Origin: Clostridium sp. OF03-18AA
Lineage (GTDB): Bacteria; Bacillota; Clostridia; Lachnospirales; Lachnospiraceae
DNA length: 54,563 nucleotides
Direction: 5' to 3'
NCBI RefSeq assembly: GCF_003478035.1
Contig: NZ_QUEP01000019.1
Coordinates: 1-54,563, forward strand
In this document: positions 9,601-17,772 of the stretch, in pieces
Layout: each line of letters opens with the position of its first letter
How positions within the stretch are numbered: position 1 is the stretch's first letter
Program-made: the position numbers and the translations under genes
The notes under the pieces: model-generated
What the model was told of the DNA's origin: nothing
What the model saw: only the letters and a program-made list of their open reading frames with translations
Database searches by the model: none

Positions 9601-12600
9601 CGCATTGCGCAGAAATTGTATCCGCAGGCAGAAATCAAGGTGGCAGGCTTTGAAACCACCGACCGGGGCGACTTCTATGATCTGGCCGTGGGCAATGTGC
9701 CCTTTGGCAACTACCGTGTCAGCGATAAGCCCTATGATAAACTCGGATTTTCTATCCACAACTATTTCTTTGCCAAGGCATTGGATCAGGTTCGTCCCGG
9801 TGGCATCGTGGCCTTTGTTACCAGCCGCTACACGATGGATTCCAAGAATCCGGACGCGCGAAAGTATCTGGCGCAACGGGCAGAACTGCTGGGAGCCATT
9901 CGACTTCCTAACAACGCATTCCGTGCCAATGCCGGTACAGATGTAGTGTCGGATATCATTTTTCTGCAAAAGAGAGACCATCCAATTGATATCGAACCGG
10001 ATTGGGTGCATCTGGGGCTGACATCGGAGGGTATTACCCTCAACAGCTATTTTGTTGACCACCCGGAAATGGTGCTGGGTGAGATTACAACGGAAAGTAC
10101 CCAGTACGGCAAGGAAGAATGTACGGTCATTCCGATTCCGGATGAGGATCTGGGAGACCAGCTGCATGAGGCTGTGCAGCATATCGGCGGTCACTATGAA
10201 GCGCAGGAGCTGGCACCGGAGGAAGAACTGTCCTTGCAGGGCGAAACCATTCCGGCAGACCCCAATGTAAAGAACTTCTCCTATGCGGTGGTGGATGGGG
10301 ATGTCTACTTCCGTGAGAACAGCATCATGCGAAAGGCTGACCTTTCTGCGACAGCCACCGGCAGGATCAAGGGCATGGTGGAGCTTCGTACCATTGTGCA
10401 GGAACTGATCGACTATCAGCTGAACGATTATCCGGAGGACGCGATTGCCCAGAAACAGCGGGAACTGAATGTAGCCTATGACCGATTCGCCGATCAGTAT
10501 GGGCTTATCAACTCCCGTGCAAATGCGCAGGCTTTTTCAGAAGATTCGTCTTATTATCTGCTCTGCTCTCTGGAAAATGTGGATGAAAACGGCAGGCTGG
10601 AATCCAAGGCAGATATGTTCACCAAACGGACGATTCGACCGGAACGGGCTGTTACCAGCGTGGATACTCCGGCTGAAGCTCTGGCAATCTCCATTGGAGA
10701 GCGCGGCAGAGTGGATTTGCCCTATATGTCGGAGCTTTTAGGTACACCAGGGGAATATGAAAAAATCCAGCAGGAACTGCATGGTGTCATTTTCAAAGAC
10801 CCGATGACGCAGGGCAGCGAGGAAACCGGCTGGGTAACAGCTGATGAATATCTGTCCGGCAATGTCCGGGAAAAGCTCCGCGTGGCAGAGTTGGCTGCGG
10901 CCTCTGACCCTGCCTTTGCGGTGAACGCGGAATATTTGAAGAAGGCACAGCCAAAAGACCTGGATGCTTCGGAGATTGATGTGCGTCTTGGTGCCACATG
11001 GGTCAATCGGGATTATATCCAGCAGTTTATGGAAGAAACCTTTGAACCGCCGTTCTATCTGCGCCGAAATATTGAAGTGAAATTCTCTCCCATGACGGCA
11101 GAATGGCAGATTACCGGCAAGAGTACACCGAGCCGGAACGATGTCCATGCCTATATGACCTACGGCACCAGCCGTGCCAATGCCTACCGGATTTTAGAGG
11201 ATACGCTGAATCTGCGGGATATTCGTATCTACGATACCGTGGAGGATGCAGACGGTAAGCAAAAGCGAGTTCTGAATAAAAAGGAGACCACCCTCGCCCA
11301 GCAGAAACAGCAGGCCATTAAGGATGCGTTCCAGAATTGGGTGTGGAAAGACCCTTATCGCCGTGCGGAACTGGTGGAAAAGTATAACGAGCTGTTCAAC
11401 AGTACCCGTCCTCGTGAGTACGATGGTTCTCATATCCGCTTTGGCGGTATGAATCCGGAGATCCGGCTGCGTGAACATCAGCAGAATGCCATTGCTCATG
11501 TGCTGTACGGCGGCAATACGCTGCTGGCCCACGAGGTAGGTGCCGGTAAGACCTTCGAGATGGCCGCTTCTGCTATGGAGGCAAAGCGGCTGGGACTGTG
11601 CCAGAAATCCATGTTTGTCGTTCCGAATCATTTGACCCTTCAGTGGGCAAACGAGTTCCTACGCCTGTATCCGAGTGCGAAACTGCTGGTGGCAAGCAAA
11701 AAGGACTTTGAGACTGCCCGCAGAAAAAAGTTCTGCGCACGAATTGCCACTGGCGATTACGATGCAGTTATCATCGGGCATTCTCAGTTTGAGAAAATCC
11801 CGGTGTCCGCAGAACGGCAGGAGCGGATTTTGACTGCCCAGATTGATGAAATCGAAAATGCTATTGCTGAGATGAAATCCCAGAATGGCGAGCGTTTCTC
11901 CATCAAACAGATGGAAAAGACCCGGAAAGGATTGGAGGCGAGATTGGAGAAACTCCGGGCAACCGACCGAAAAGACGATGTGATTACCTTTGAGCAGCTG
12001 GGCGTAGACCGGCTGTTCGTAGACGAGGCACACGCGTTCAAGAACCTGTTCCTCTACACAAAAATGCGCAATGTTGCGGGCTTGTCCACATCGGAAGCGC
12101 AGAAATCTTCGGATATGTTTATGAAGTGCCAATATATGGACGAGCTGACAGGCGGGCGCGGCATCATTTTTGCGACCGGCACCCCGGTCAGCAACAGCAT
12201 GACGGAGCTTTACACCATGATGCGGTATCTCCAGTACGGCACGTTGCAGCAGAAAGGGCTGACCCATTTCGACAGCTGGGCTTCTACCTTTGGTGAGACC
12301 ACCACGGCCATTGAGCTGGCACCAGAAGGAACCGGATACCGGGCAAGAACAAGATTTGCAAAATTCTTCAACCTGCCGGAGCTGATGAATATGTTCAAGG
12401 AAGTGGCAGATATCAAGACTTCCGATCAGCTGCATCTGCCGGTGCCAGAGGCAAAGTTTGAAACTGTGGTGGTGCAGCCTTCGGAGCATCAGCAGGCGAT
12501 GGTGGCGGAGCTTTCGGAACGGGCAGCGGCTGTGCATTCCGGCGTGGTAGACCCGTCGGTCGATAACATGCTAAAAATCACATCGGATGGCAGAAAGCTG

Positions 12601-13980
12601 GGGCTGGATCAGCGGCTGATGAATCCGCTCCTGCCGGATGACCCCAACAGTAAGCTCAATGCCTGTGTGCGGAATGTGCTTCGGATTTATGAGGAAGGAC
12701 AGTCGGATAAGCTGACCCAGCTGCTGTTCTGCGACCTCAGCACACCGAAGAACGATGGAACCTTCAATGTCTATGAGGATATCCGCGCTAAACTTATCCA
12801 GTCCGGTGTACCGGAGGAAGAAATCGCATTTATCCATGATGCTGATACCGAGGCAAAAAAGAAAGATTTGTTTGCCAAAGTCCGTACCGGCCAGGTGCGG
12901 GTGTTGTTAGGTTCGACACAGAAGATGGGCGCAGGCACGAACGTGCAGGACAGGCTGGTGGCCGTGCATCATCTGGATGTGGGCTGGCGGCCTGCGGACA
13001 TGACCCAACGAAATGGTCGTATCATCCGTCAGGGAAACCGAAACAAAGAAGTGCAGGTTTATCAGTACGTGACGGAAGGAACCTTTGATGCCTACCTCTA
13101 TCAGACACTGGAGAATAAGCAGAAGTTTATCAGCCAGATCATGACCAGCAAATCTCCGGTACGTTCCTGTGATGATGTAGATGAGCAGGCTCTTTCCTAT
13201 GCAGAGATCAAGGCACTTTGTGCCGGAGACCCGCAAATCAAGGAGAAAATGGACTTGGATGTAGATGTTGCAAGGCTGAAAGTATTGAAGGCGGATCATC
13301 AGAGCCAGCAGTACCGATTGGAAGATAAATTGATGAAATATTTCCCTGCGGAGATTGAGAAAACGCAAGGGTTCATCAAGGGCTTTCAGTCGGATATCCG
13401 GACGGTGGCGGCACATCCGTTGCCGGAAGAGGGATTCTGCGGCATGACAGTGAATAGCACACGATTTACTGAAAAAGCAGATGCCGGTGAAGCAATCCTC
13501 GCGGTTTGTAAAGCCAATCAGAGTTTGGAGCCGGTGCCGCTTGGCAGTTACCGTGGTTTCAAGATGGAACTGACATTTGACAGTTTCCAGAAAGAGTATC
13601 AGGTGTTGCTGAAAGGCGAGATGACCCACCGGGTACCCATCGGAACCAGTGCTGCGGGTAATATCCAGCGTCTGGACAATGCTCTTGCCGGGATTCCAGC
13701 AAGGCTGGAAAAGGCAGAACAGCAGTTGGACAGTCTTAGGAGCCAGCAGGAAGCTGCGCAGGCCGAGCTTGGAAAAACGTTTCCCCAGGAGGCAGAACTG
13801 GCAGAGAAGAGTGCAAGACTGGCAGAACTGGACGCACTGCTGAATATGGATGACCGTGGAAATGATGATCCTGACTGTGAAAAAACAACGGAAAAACCGT
13901 CTGTCCTGGCAGAGCTGCGTGACCGTGCCGGTCGCATTCCGCCGATGACACATCGAGATGATGAGGAGGTGGCACTATGA
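6616..13980 (+). CDS. Giant ICE methylase-SNF2 helicase
   Basis: A 2454-residue cytosolic protein. Domains in order: an ArdC-like N-terminus (about 1-130, with YPFAEQLMIYKQRPEATACAEYDLW); an Asp/Gly/Glu/Ser-rich linker (about 260-376); small ICE-type domains (about 400-850); an N6-adenine methylase-like fold (EPSMGVGNFF near 964, NVPFGNY at 1027 in place of NPPF); and an SNF2/DEAD helicase with Walker A GAGKT near 1642, DEAH at 1803 and motif VI QRNGRIIRQG near 2131. Such proteins are conserved in Tn1549-like ICEs and probably protect or remodel incoming DNA. The start at 6616 follows AGGAGG; the stop overlaps mobC by ATGA. The linker region also encodes tnpV in another frame. Confidence 0.93.
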   Translation: MMTKTAYYMQMAQEAAAQITGSKEQWTAFLTTSARLYKYPFAEQLMIYKQRPEATACAEYDLWNDRMNRYVKRGSKGIALLDMRGEQPKLRYVFDVADTGERKNSRPVQLWKMNAEHEQPIIRALDAAFDVPAGAGSLENHIMEAAERLARDYWEENRRQISDIVADSYLEGYDELNIGASFKRAAAVSIAYSVFTRTVGNADDYFEHEDFLDIFDFNTQVAANVLGTAVSEMSSQIFREIERTIRTYERDKQAERSQNYDGAELHEERRLPDSGYPVVGAGTEAPGQVREDAQSVSAGEQHAAVQSPDPDREAVPAPVGDSGDRDRTDGADDGGSSESESGTGQEIEPDGLGAAHEHAESAGRGSYSDGTYQQLNFMSLFQSEAEQIQKIDAAAENTAIEAESEKPSAFVISEDEIDRMLRTGSNFEGGKIRIYALYQQQGDAKERAAFLKAEYGLGGHSYTFMDGSRGFADYNGKGILLRNYGHDREVRLTWAAVDKRLDRLVENDQYLTALEMEEYRKLEQEYGAPLPMPTAAHVFPPTPPERYDTGNERVDDMLNTAADIYARSELAAPQRFTVMETDDGYAVWDDIQDGIHVEPDGVSEEFTSEWEAETYRQQLIEKVQEREAKDWLYVEQSKQNLQQDIPFPDTESEEAPEPAHAGTDPLVLEMQEHARELARESGYAPNERFVVTMTGENFPDSKDAFAIWDYVKEEYYGYSDGKVQTFADYVSASEALQEIRGRNMEAEKEPATVQPEPAAPVQPDYRVGDTLYLDGKAFTIEKVGLFDVELRDPDSVYPIFRSESKENLARILGHEENVHLHNLVVDLNSGKKEAFRAGHEAKHAENYRINSFHLGEGSPKQKFRANMDAIYTLKALENQHRDATPEEQETLANYVGWGGLADAFDAEKTAWAGEYKELKAALTEEEYAAARASTLNAHYTSPTVIRAIYEALDGMGFEKGNILEPSMGVGNFFGMLPDSMLGSRLYGVELDSITGRIAQKLYPQAEIKVAGFETTDRGDFYDLAVGNVPFGNYRVSDKPYDKLGFSIHNYFFAKALDQVRPGGIVAFVTSRYTMDSKNPDARKYLAQRAELLGAIRLPNNAFRANAGTDVVSDIIFLQKRDHPIDIEPDWVHLGLTSEGITLNSYFVDHPEMVLGEITTESTQYGKEECTVIPIPDEDLGDQLHEAVQHIGGHYEAQELAPEEELSLQGETIPADPNVKNFSYAVVDGDVYFRENSIMRKADLSATATGRIKGMVELRTIVQELIDYQLNDYPEDAIAQKQRELNVAYDRFADQYGLINSRANAQAFSEDSSYYLLCSLENVDENGRLESKADMFTKRTIRPERAVTSVDTPAEALAISIGERGRVDLPYMSELLGTPGEYEKIQQELHGVIFKDPMTQGSEETGWVTADEYLSGNVREKLRVAELAAASDPAFAVNAEYLKKAQPKDLDASEIDVRLGATWVNRDYIQQFMEETFEPPFYLRRNIEVKFSPMTAEWQITGKSTPSRNDVHAYMTYGTSRANAYRILEDTLNLRDIRIYDTVEDADGKQKRVLNKKETTLAQQKQQAIKDAFQNWVWKDPYRRAELVEKYNELFNSTRPREYDGSHIRFGGMNPEIRLREHQQNAIAHVLYGGNTLLAHEVGAGKTFEMAASAMEAKRLGLCQKSMFVVPNHLTLQWANEFLRLYPSAKLLVASKKDFETARRKKFCARIATGDYDAVIIGHSQFEKIPVSAERQERILTAQIDEIENAIAEMKSQNGERFSIKQMEKTRKGLEARLEKLRATDRKDDVITFEQLGVDRLFVDEAHAFKNLFLYTKMRNVAGLSTSEAQKSSDMFMKCQYMDELTGGRGIIFATGTPVSNSMTELYTMMRYLQYGTLQQKGLTHFDSWASTFGETTTAIELAPEGTGYRARTRFAKFFNLPELMNMFKEVADIKTSDQLHLPVPEAKFETVVVQPSEHQQAMVAELSERAAAVHSGVVDPSVDNMLKITSDGRKLGLDQRLMNPLLPDDPNSKLNACVRNVLRIYEEGQSDKLTQLLFCDLSTPKNDGTFNVYEDIRAKLIQSGVPEEEIAFIHDADTEAKKKDLFAKVRTGQVRVLLGSTQKMGAGTNVQDRLVAVHHLDVGWRPADMTQRNGRIIRQGNRNKEVQVYQYVTEGTFDAYLYQTLENKQKFISQIMTSKSPVRSCDDVDEQALSYAEIKALCAGDPQIKEKMDLDVDVARLKVLKADHQSQQYRLEDKLMKYFPAEIEKTQGFIKGFQSDIRTVAAHPLPEEGFCGMTVNSTRFTEKADAGEAILAVCKANQSLEPVPLGSYRGFKMELTFDSFQKEYQVLLKGEMTHRVPIGTSAAGNIQRLDNALAGIPARLEKAEQQLDSLRSQQEAAQAELGKTFPQEAELAEKSARLAELDALLNMDDRGNDDPDCEKTTEKPSVLAELRDRAGRIPPMTHRDDEEVAL
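7394..7741 (+). CDS. tnpV: TnpV-like protein nested in another frame of the helicase gene
   Basis: A 115-residue open frame lying wholly inside the helicase gene, shifted one base from it. It has its own AAAGGAG at 7378-7384, an ATG ATG start and a clean TGA. The protein aligns along its length with the free-standing TnpV at 46899-47276: shared blocks include GDY..PD..L, PLGKYGRMR / PIGHWGRLR, LLYNHLIL / MLYNELIL, QMAWVQ.MN / QMLWVQSMN, and AEEVI.TELI / AEEII.TELI. TnpV proteins are small, accompany clostridial transposons and have no known activity. The helicase frame across this segment is low-complexity and Asp/Gly/Arg/Ser-rich, as expected of an overprinted frame. Expression is not proven, but the ribosome site and conservation make it likely. 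Confidence 0.85.
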   Translation: MMELNYTKNGDYLIPDIQLSVQEQKPLGKYGRMRRAFLQENNTLLYNHLILTEKLYPHLWEIQETATARMEQMMADLLKANPAPDKKSNQMAWVQHMNMLRAQAEEVILTELINS

Positions 13981-14309
13981 GCGTTCGGGAACACTGGATC
14001 AATGTCCGGGTAAACCCGGAAGAGCTGGCGAGGATTCGTGAAAAGCAGAAGGAATTAGGGATTCGCAATACCGGTGCCTATATGAGAAAAATGGCGATGG
14101 ACGGGTACTGCGTAAATCTTGATTTGTCAGATGTGGCGCAGGTATCCACTCTTCTTCGCCGATGCAGCAACAACCTGAACCAGTACGCAAAACGAGCCAA
14201 TGAATCCGGAAGCATCTATGCGGAGGATATACGGGATTTGCAGAAGCGACTGGATGAACTCTGGGAGATGCAGAAGCTGATCCTGAAGAGGCTTTCTGGT
14301 ATTCGCTGA
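13977..14309 (+). CDS. mobC: MobC-type relaxosome accessory protein
   Basis: A 110-residue protein that begins WINVRVNPEELARIREK, a ribbon-helix-helix-like N-terminus, followed by GAYMRKMAMDGY and a helical region with LLRRCSNNLNQYAKRANESGSIY, the mark of the MobC/bacterial mobilization family. MobC proteins open DNA around the nick site so that the relaxase can load. It is coupled to the helicase stop by ATGA at 13977, and the relaxase itself lies two small genes downstream. oriT should be close; the intergenic regions 14310-14464 and 15057-15117 are candidates, but I see no diagnostic nick motif. Confidence 0.88.
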   Translation: MSVREHWINVRVNPEELARIREKQKELGIRNTGAYMRKMAMDGYCVNLDLSDVAQVSTLLRRCSNNLNQYAKRANESGSIYAEDIRDLQKRLDELWEMQKLILKRLSGIR

Positions 14310-14339
14310 CGATGAAAATGTGCGGGATTTCTACAGCAC

Positions 14340-14380
14340 ACGGCACAGATGAAACTGTCTGTGCCGTTACATATTTTTTT
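14340..14380 (+). terminator. Rho-independent terminator after mobC
   Basis: A perfect 10-bp stem ACGGCACAGA / TCTGTGCCGT with an 8-base loop, followed after six bases by seven T residues. It ends the long topB-to-mobC transcript. Confidence 0.8.
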
Positions 14381-14464
14381 GCAGCTCTTCCTGTTGACAT
14401 CGTGGTGTTTGGCAAGCGGGTACGGTAAAATGAAGATGAAAAGAAAAACGAAGGGGTGAAATCC

Positions 14465-14770
14465 ATGAAGATCGTATGTTTTTTGTTGAAGCTGGGGCTG
14501 AAAGTTCTGTTGCTGCCGGTTGCGTTTCTGCTGCGATTTCTGTGCTTTATCGGGAATCTGCTGATGCAGCTATCCCTGTGGGTGCTTTCACCGGTCATGC
14601 TGTTTGTTCTTGGCTGCGGCATCTATTCGGTGGTTCGGGCGAACTGGACGGATGTGTTTCTGCTGACCCTGATTGAGATGGGACTTTTCGCAGTTGCGGT
14701 TGGTGCGGGCGGCATCATGGAACTGATGGAACGGTTGTGCGAGTGCATAGAGGATGTTTTGACAAGTTGA
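14465..14770 (+). CDS. CD1845-like small membrane protein
   Basis: A 101-residue, very hydrophobic protein with two or three membrane segments (about residues 5-25, 30-55 and 60-85) and a short acidic tail. It resembles the CD1845 family that sits between mobC and the relaxase in clostridial ICEs; the role is unknown. The ATG at 14465 is chosen because AAGGGG lies 9 bases upstream; a GTG at 14456 overlaps that ribosome site. It follows a terminator, so it must have its own promoter, but I could not find a well-spaced one. TTGACA at 14394 has no partner box at 17 bases. Confidence 0.75.
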   Translation: MKIVCFLLKLGLKVLLLPVAFLLRFLCFIGNLLMQLSLWVLSPVMLFVLGCGIYSVVRANWTDVFLLTLIEMGLFAVAVGAGGIMELMERLCECIEDVLTS

Positions 14771-14786
14771 GTTCAGGAGGGATTTG

Positions 14787-15056
14787 ATGGATATTCAGTT
14801 TATGAAAGATTATTATGATTTACGATACGAGGAAACAGATGGAGAAAATCATTTTGTGGATGAGACTGCTTATCAGGAAAAACAGTCTGAGCAATCGAAG
14901 ATGGAAGACCAGCTGATGGAAATGGTGGGCGGCAGCGAATCTAATGTGTGGAAGCTATACGAAAGCATCATGTGCATCTATTTCGACATGGAAGAAATCA
15001 TCAAGCAGGCCGTTTATTTGCAGGGAGCTTATGATCGGGAACGGATGTTAAAATGA
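14787..15056 (+). CDS. Small acidic ICE protein, unknown function
   Basis: An 89-residue acidic protein with a good AGGAGG ribosome site and ATG at 14787 (a TTG three bases earlier is less likely). It contains YYDLRYEETDGENHFVDE and a helical C-terminus ending GAYDRERMLK. There is no membrane segment or recognisable motif. It sits 16 bases after the CD1845-like gene and is probably co-transcribed with it. A hairpin terminator directly follows and separates it from the relaxase gene. Confidence 0.65.
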   Translation: MDIQFMKDYYDLRYEETDGENHFVDETAYQEKQSEQSKMEDQLMEMVGGSESNVWKLYESIMCIYFDMEEIIKQAVYLQGAYDRERMLK

Positions 15057-15071
15057 GAATAGTGAATTGGT

Positions 15072-15098
15072 AAGAGCTGCCTTCGGGTAGCTCTTTTT
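15072..15098 (+). terminator. Terminator or attenuator before the relaxase gene
   Basis: AAGAGCTGCC, a TTCG tetraloop and GGTAGCTCTT, then a T run. It lies only 20 bases before the relaxase start, so relaxase expression from upstream must pass through it. It could limit nicking activity. Confidence 0.75.
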
Positions 15099-15117
15099 AG
15101 ATGGAGGAATATGAAAA

Positions 15118-16584
15118 ATGGCGGCTACAAGACTAATTGCGCTGCATATCAATAAAGGAAAGACGGTAGCGCAGTGTCTGGCTGACCGTACTGATTATTC
15201 TGAGAATGCAGCAAAGACGGAAGATGGAAAATATATCAGCGCGTATGCCTGTGACGCAAAGACCTGTGATGAAGAATTTCTGCTTTCTAAACGGCAGTAT
15301 GAGCATATCACCGGTAGAACCCAGGCGCATGATGTGATTGCATATCAGATTCGGCAATCCTTTAAGCCCGGAGAAATCACGCCGGAGGAGGCGAACAAGG
15401 TCGGGTATGAGACAGCCATGCGATTCACCAAGGGAAAACACGCATTTATCGTGGCTACCCATGTTGATCGTGCGCACATTCATAACCACATTATTTTTAA
15501 TTCGACTACATTAGACTGCACCAGAAAATTCCGAGATTTTCGCTTGTCAGGACTTGCACTGGCAAGGCTCAGTGATATCGTCTGTCTGGAACACCGGTTG
15601 TCGGTCATTATACGGAAGCCCTATGGAGAGCGGCAGAAGAGAACGGAATACCCAGAGAAAAAATCGCAGCGAGATGAAATCTGCGAGGCCATTGATGTAG
15701 CATTGGCAAGACACCCAAAAGACTTCCGGAAACTGATTGGAATTTTGCAGGAAGCAGGATACGAGTATAAAGATGGAAAACAGCCTGCACTGCGGGGAAA
15801 AGTCCACGCCAGATTTGCTCGTTTCCGCTCTCTTGGCAAAGGATATTCGGTTGAAGAACTCTGCGAAGTGATTGCCGGGAATGCGGTTCACAGAAGCAAA
15901 TTTGCAGAGAATACCCGCACAAGCGCACGGTCTGCGCAGGTGCATCAAAAGGCGGAGTTGTCGTTCCTTATTGATGTCCGTGCCAAAATGCAGGCGGGCA
16001 AAGGCGCGGGATATGCGCGCTGGGCGAAAATCTTTAATCTGAAGCAGATGGCAAAAGCTATGATGTTCATGGAAGAGCATGGAATCAAGAGTTATGCAGA
16101 GCTGAAAGAAAAGGCAGATGGAATTTCTGAAAAATGTGATGCGCTGCTGGAATCTGTAAAGACAGATGAGGCACGGATGTCGGAAGTGTCGGTGCTGCGG
16201 AAGCATCTAATCAATTATGCTAAGACAAAAGATGTTTTTGCCGCGTATAAAGCATCCGGTTACAATCGGGAGTTCTATGAAGCCCATCGGGATACGCTGG
16301 CCTTACGCAGCGCAGCGAAAAAGGCGTTTGATGCCTATAAGAAAGAGAACGGTTCTGACAAAAAGCTCCCGCGCATCAGCGAGCTGAACGCAGAGTATGC
16401 AATGCTTCTGGAACGAAAGAAAAGCTCCTATGCAGAGTACCGCAAGACCAAATCGGAAATGCAGGATTGGCTCGTGGCACAGAAGATTGTGCAGGTAATC
16501 CTGAAAGAGGACGAACAGAAGAAAGAGCAGCTGCATGAGCAGGAAGTGCGGCAGGAAGAAGAAAATAGACAAAGCAGTCGATGA
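15118..16584 (+). CDS. Relaxase (VirD2/MobP-like mobilization nuclease)
   Basis: A 488-residue relaxase that nicks oriT and pilots the strand during conjugation. The metal-binding histidine triad is HIHNH at 120-124 in THVDRAHIHNHIIFN. The tyrosine-bearing N-terminus and the conserved stretch FRDFRLSGLALARLSD also fit the family. The C-terminal half is a charged coiled coil ending in a Gln/Glu-rich tail. The length is normal for Tn1549-like relaxases. The ATG at 15118 follows GGAGG; an upstream ATG is out of frame. A terminator precedes it and a terminator follows it, so it is its own unit. Since the secretion genes are missing nearby, transfer would need a helper element. Confidence 0.92.
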   Translation: MAATRLIALHINKGKTVAQCLADRTDYSENAAKTEDGKYISAYACDAKTCDEEFLLSKRQYEHITGRTQAHDVIAYQIRQSFKPGEITPEEANKVGYETAMRFTKGKHAFIVATHVDRAHIHNHIIFNSTTLDCTRKFRDFRLSGLALARLSDIVCLEHRLSVIIRKPYGERQKRTEYPEKKSQRDEICEAIDVALARHPKDFRKLIGILQEAGYEYKDGKQPALRGKVHARFARFRSLGKGYSVEELCEVIAGNAVHRSKFAENTRTSARSAQVHQKAELSFLIDVRAKMQAGKGAGYARWAKIFNLKQMAKAMMFMEEHGIKSYAELKEKADGISEKCDALLESVKTDEARMSEVSVLRKHLINYAKTKDVFAAYKASGYNREFYEAHRDTLALRSAAKKAFDAYKKENGSDKKLPRISELNAEYAMLLERKKSSYAEYRKTKSEMQDWLVAQKIVQVILKEDEQKKEQLHEQEVRQEEENRQSSR

Positions 16585-16593
16585 TGGGGTGTC

Positions 16594-16635
16594 CGGTGCA
16601 GTGTGGGTGTAATGCTCATGCTGCACCGTTTTTTT
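16594..16635 (+). terminator. Terminator after the relaxase gene
   Basis: CGGTGCAG pairs with CTGCACCG across a 19-base loop, followed by seven T residues. It lies ten bases past the relaxase stop. Confidence 0.75.
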
Positions 16636-16739
16636 CTTTGGCAGGAACTGCCGTTAAAGCATCCGGAACGGATGTGCAGCCCGATGCCACAGGCAGCGTT
16701 CTATGGGGATTGGGGAGTTCCCCCAACAAGCAGAAAATC

Positions 16740-16758
16740 GCTTTCGTGTCACGAAAGC
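16740..16758. promoter_or_regulatory. Palindrome GCTTTCGTGTCACGAAAGC, candidate XRE operator
   Basis: Two 9-bp arms around a single central base, 25 bases upstream of the -35 of the next promoter. It contains the TTCGTG and CACGAA half-sites that recur six times in the XRE/polymerase divergent region at 18778-18919, so the same repressor may act here. Confidence 0.6.
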
Positions 16759-16783
16759 CCTGCTTGCAGAAGAGTGGTTCAAA

Positions 16784-16812
16784 TTGACTTTGGTCGCTGA
16801 TAAGTCTATAAT
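16784..16812 (+). promoter_or_regulatory. Sigma-A promoter for the YjbR-like gene
   Basis: TTGACT at 16784-16789, a 17-base spacer and TATAAT at 16807-16812. It lies 57 bases upstream of the ATG at 16870. Confidence 0.8.
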
Positions 16813-16869
16813 ATTGATGTAAACACGATTGTAGAGAGAATTTAAGATGCAAGTGAGCTGTTATAAGAG

Positions 16870-17298
16870 ATGACACGACAAGAATTATTTACATGGGTAC
16901 GCCAGCAGTACGGCACAGAGCCGGAATACCCCTGGAATGACTGGAATGCTGTGCTGCGGCACAATGACAATAACAAATGGTATGGTGTAGTTCTGGAAGT
17001 ATCTGCTGATAAGTTGGGATTGCCGGAGGCAGGCATCATTGATGTCCTTAATGTGAAAAGTGATCCGCTGCTGATCGGTTCTCTTCGCGGGCAGAATGGC
17101 TATTTTCCAGCCTATCACATGAACAAGGAAAAATGGGTCAGTATTCAGCTCGGCAAACCGGAGCTGGATGATGCCATCAAAGACCTGCTTTCTTTGAGCT
17201 ATGAGCTGACATCACCGAAAAAGCGCAACCCAAAATTATCAGCAAAAAATCCGGGAGATTCCGCAAATGGCAAAGAAAAAGGAACTGACGAAGGCTGA
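16870..17298 (+). CDS. MmcQ/YjbR family protein
   Basis: A 142-residue protein. Residues 1-110 match the MmcQ/YjbR fold: an N-terminal helix (TRQELFTWVRQQYGTEPEYPW), a strand pair with HNDNNKWYGVVLEV, then NVKSDPLLIGSLRGQNGYFPAYHMNKEKWVSIQL and a C-terminal helix that usually ends YELT. These proteins have a CyaY-like fold and are annotated as DNA-binding, although no reaction is known. The last 30 residues are a basic, lysine-rich extension. It has a strong promoter of its own and a possible operator, and overlaps the next gene by 32 bases. It may be cargo of the ICE. Confidence 0.8.
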   Translation: MTRQELFTWVRQQYGTEPEYPWNDWNAVLRHNDNNKWYGVVLEVSADKLGLPEAGIIDVLNVKSDPLLIGSLRGQNGYFPAYHMNKEKWVSIQLGKPELDDAIKDLLSLSYELTSPKKRNPKLSAKNPGDSANGKEKGTDEG

Positions 17299-17698
17299 GC
17301 GAAAGGAAACACGCCTCCGAAAAGGCAAGCAGTGGCTGCTCACCTATACCGGCTCACCGAAAAAGATGAACAAGCATTATCGGGAACACTTTCGTGTGGA
17401 TGCTGTGACGGCTGCTCAAGATTTGCAGGAGCTGGGGGGCAACTATACACAGGAGCAGCTCGACCAGATTAAACAGGCTGAAGAACAGCGGCTCCGGCAG
17501 CGAAGAATGGAGCGGGAAGCGAAAGAACGGGAACAGCTGGCAGAACTGAATGAGGATTGTGATGGTCGTTTTGCTTTTATCGCAGGATATACAGATGGCG
17601 GTGCGACGTATGGTGTGATGTGGGAAAAAGTCGGCATTGATCCGGGACTGCCATTTGAGGAAAAAGTGAAGCTCTATCATATGCAGATGTTAGGGTGA
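17267..17698 (+). CDS. ICE-associated coiled-coil protein, unknown function
   Basis: A 143-residue protein. The first 35 residues are basic (KKKELTKAERKETRLRKGKQW). The middle (about 60-95) is a charged coiled coil of Glu, Arg and Gln. The C-terminus carries DGRFAFIAGYTDGGATYGVMWE, a pattern I associate with small cargo proteins of clostridial ICEs. No enzyme motif is present. The ATG at 17267 lies inside the 3' end of the YjbR-like gene, with GGGAG a suitable distance upstream. The function is unknown. Confidence 0.7.
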   Translation: MAKKKELTKAERKETRLRKGKQWLLTYTGSPKKMNKHYREHFRVDAVTAAQDLQELGGNYTQEQLDQIKQAEEQRLRQRRMEREAKEREQLAELNEDCDGRFAFIAGYTDGGATYGVMWEKVGIDPGLPFEEKVKLYHMQMLG

Positions 17699-17735
17699 TA
17701 ATTGTGCAGACGGCATCTGCACAATTTGCTGCAAT

Positions 17736-17763
17736 AAAAAAGAGGAGCCAGTCCAAGCTCCTC
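17736..17763 (-). terminator. Terminator for the minus-strand ImmA gene
   Basis: Read on the minus strand, GAGGAGC and GCTCCTC form a 7-bp stem followed by a run of six T residues, ten bases past the ImmA stop. A second perfect hairpin (11-bp arms, 17700-17710 with 17716-17726) lies between it and the convergent plus-strand gene. Confidence 0.75.
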
Positions 17764-17772
17764 GAAGATACG

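Noticed and set aside
8812..10194. A 460-codon minus-strand open frame inside the helicase gene
   Set aside because: It is antisense to conserved methylase motifs, has no ribosome site, and has Phe/Ile/Arg-rich composition typical of shadows.
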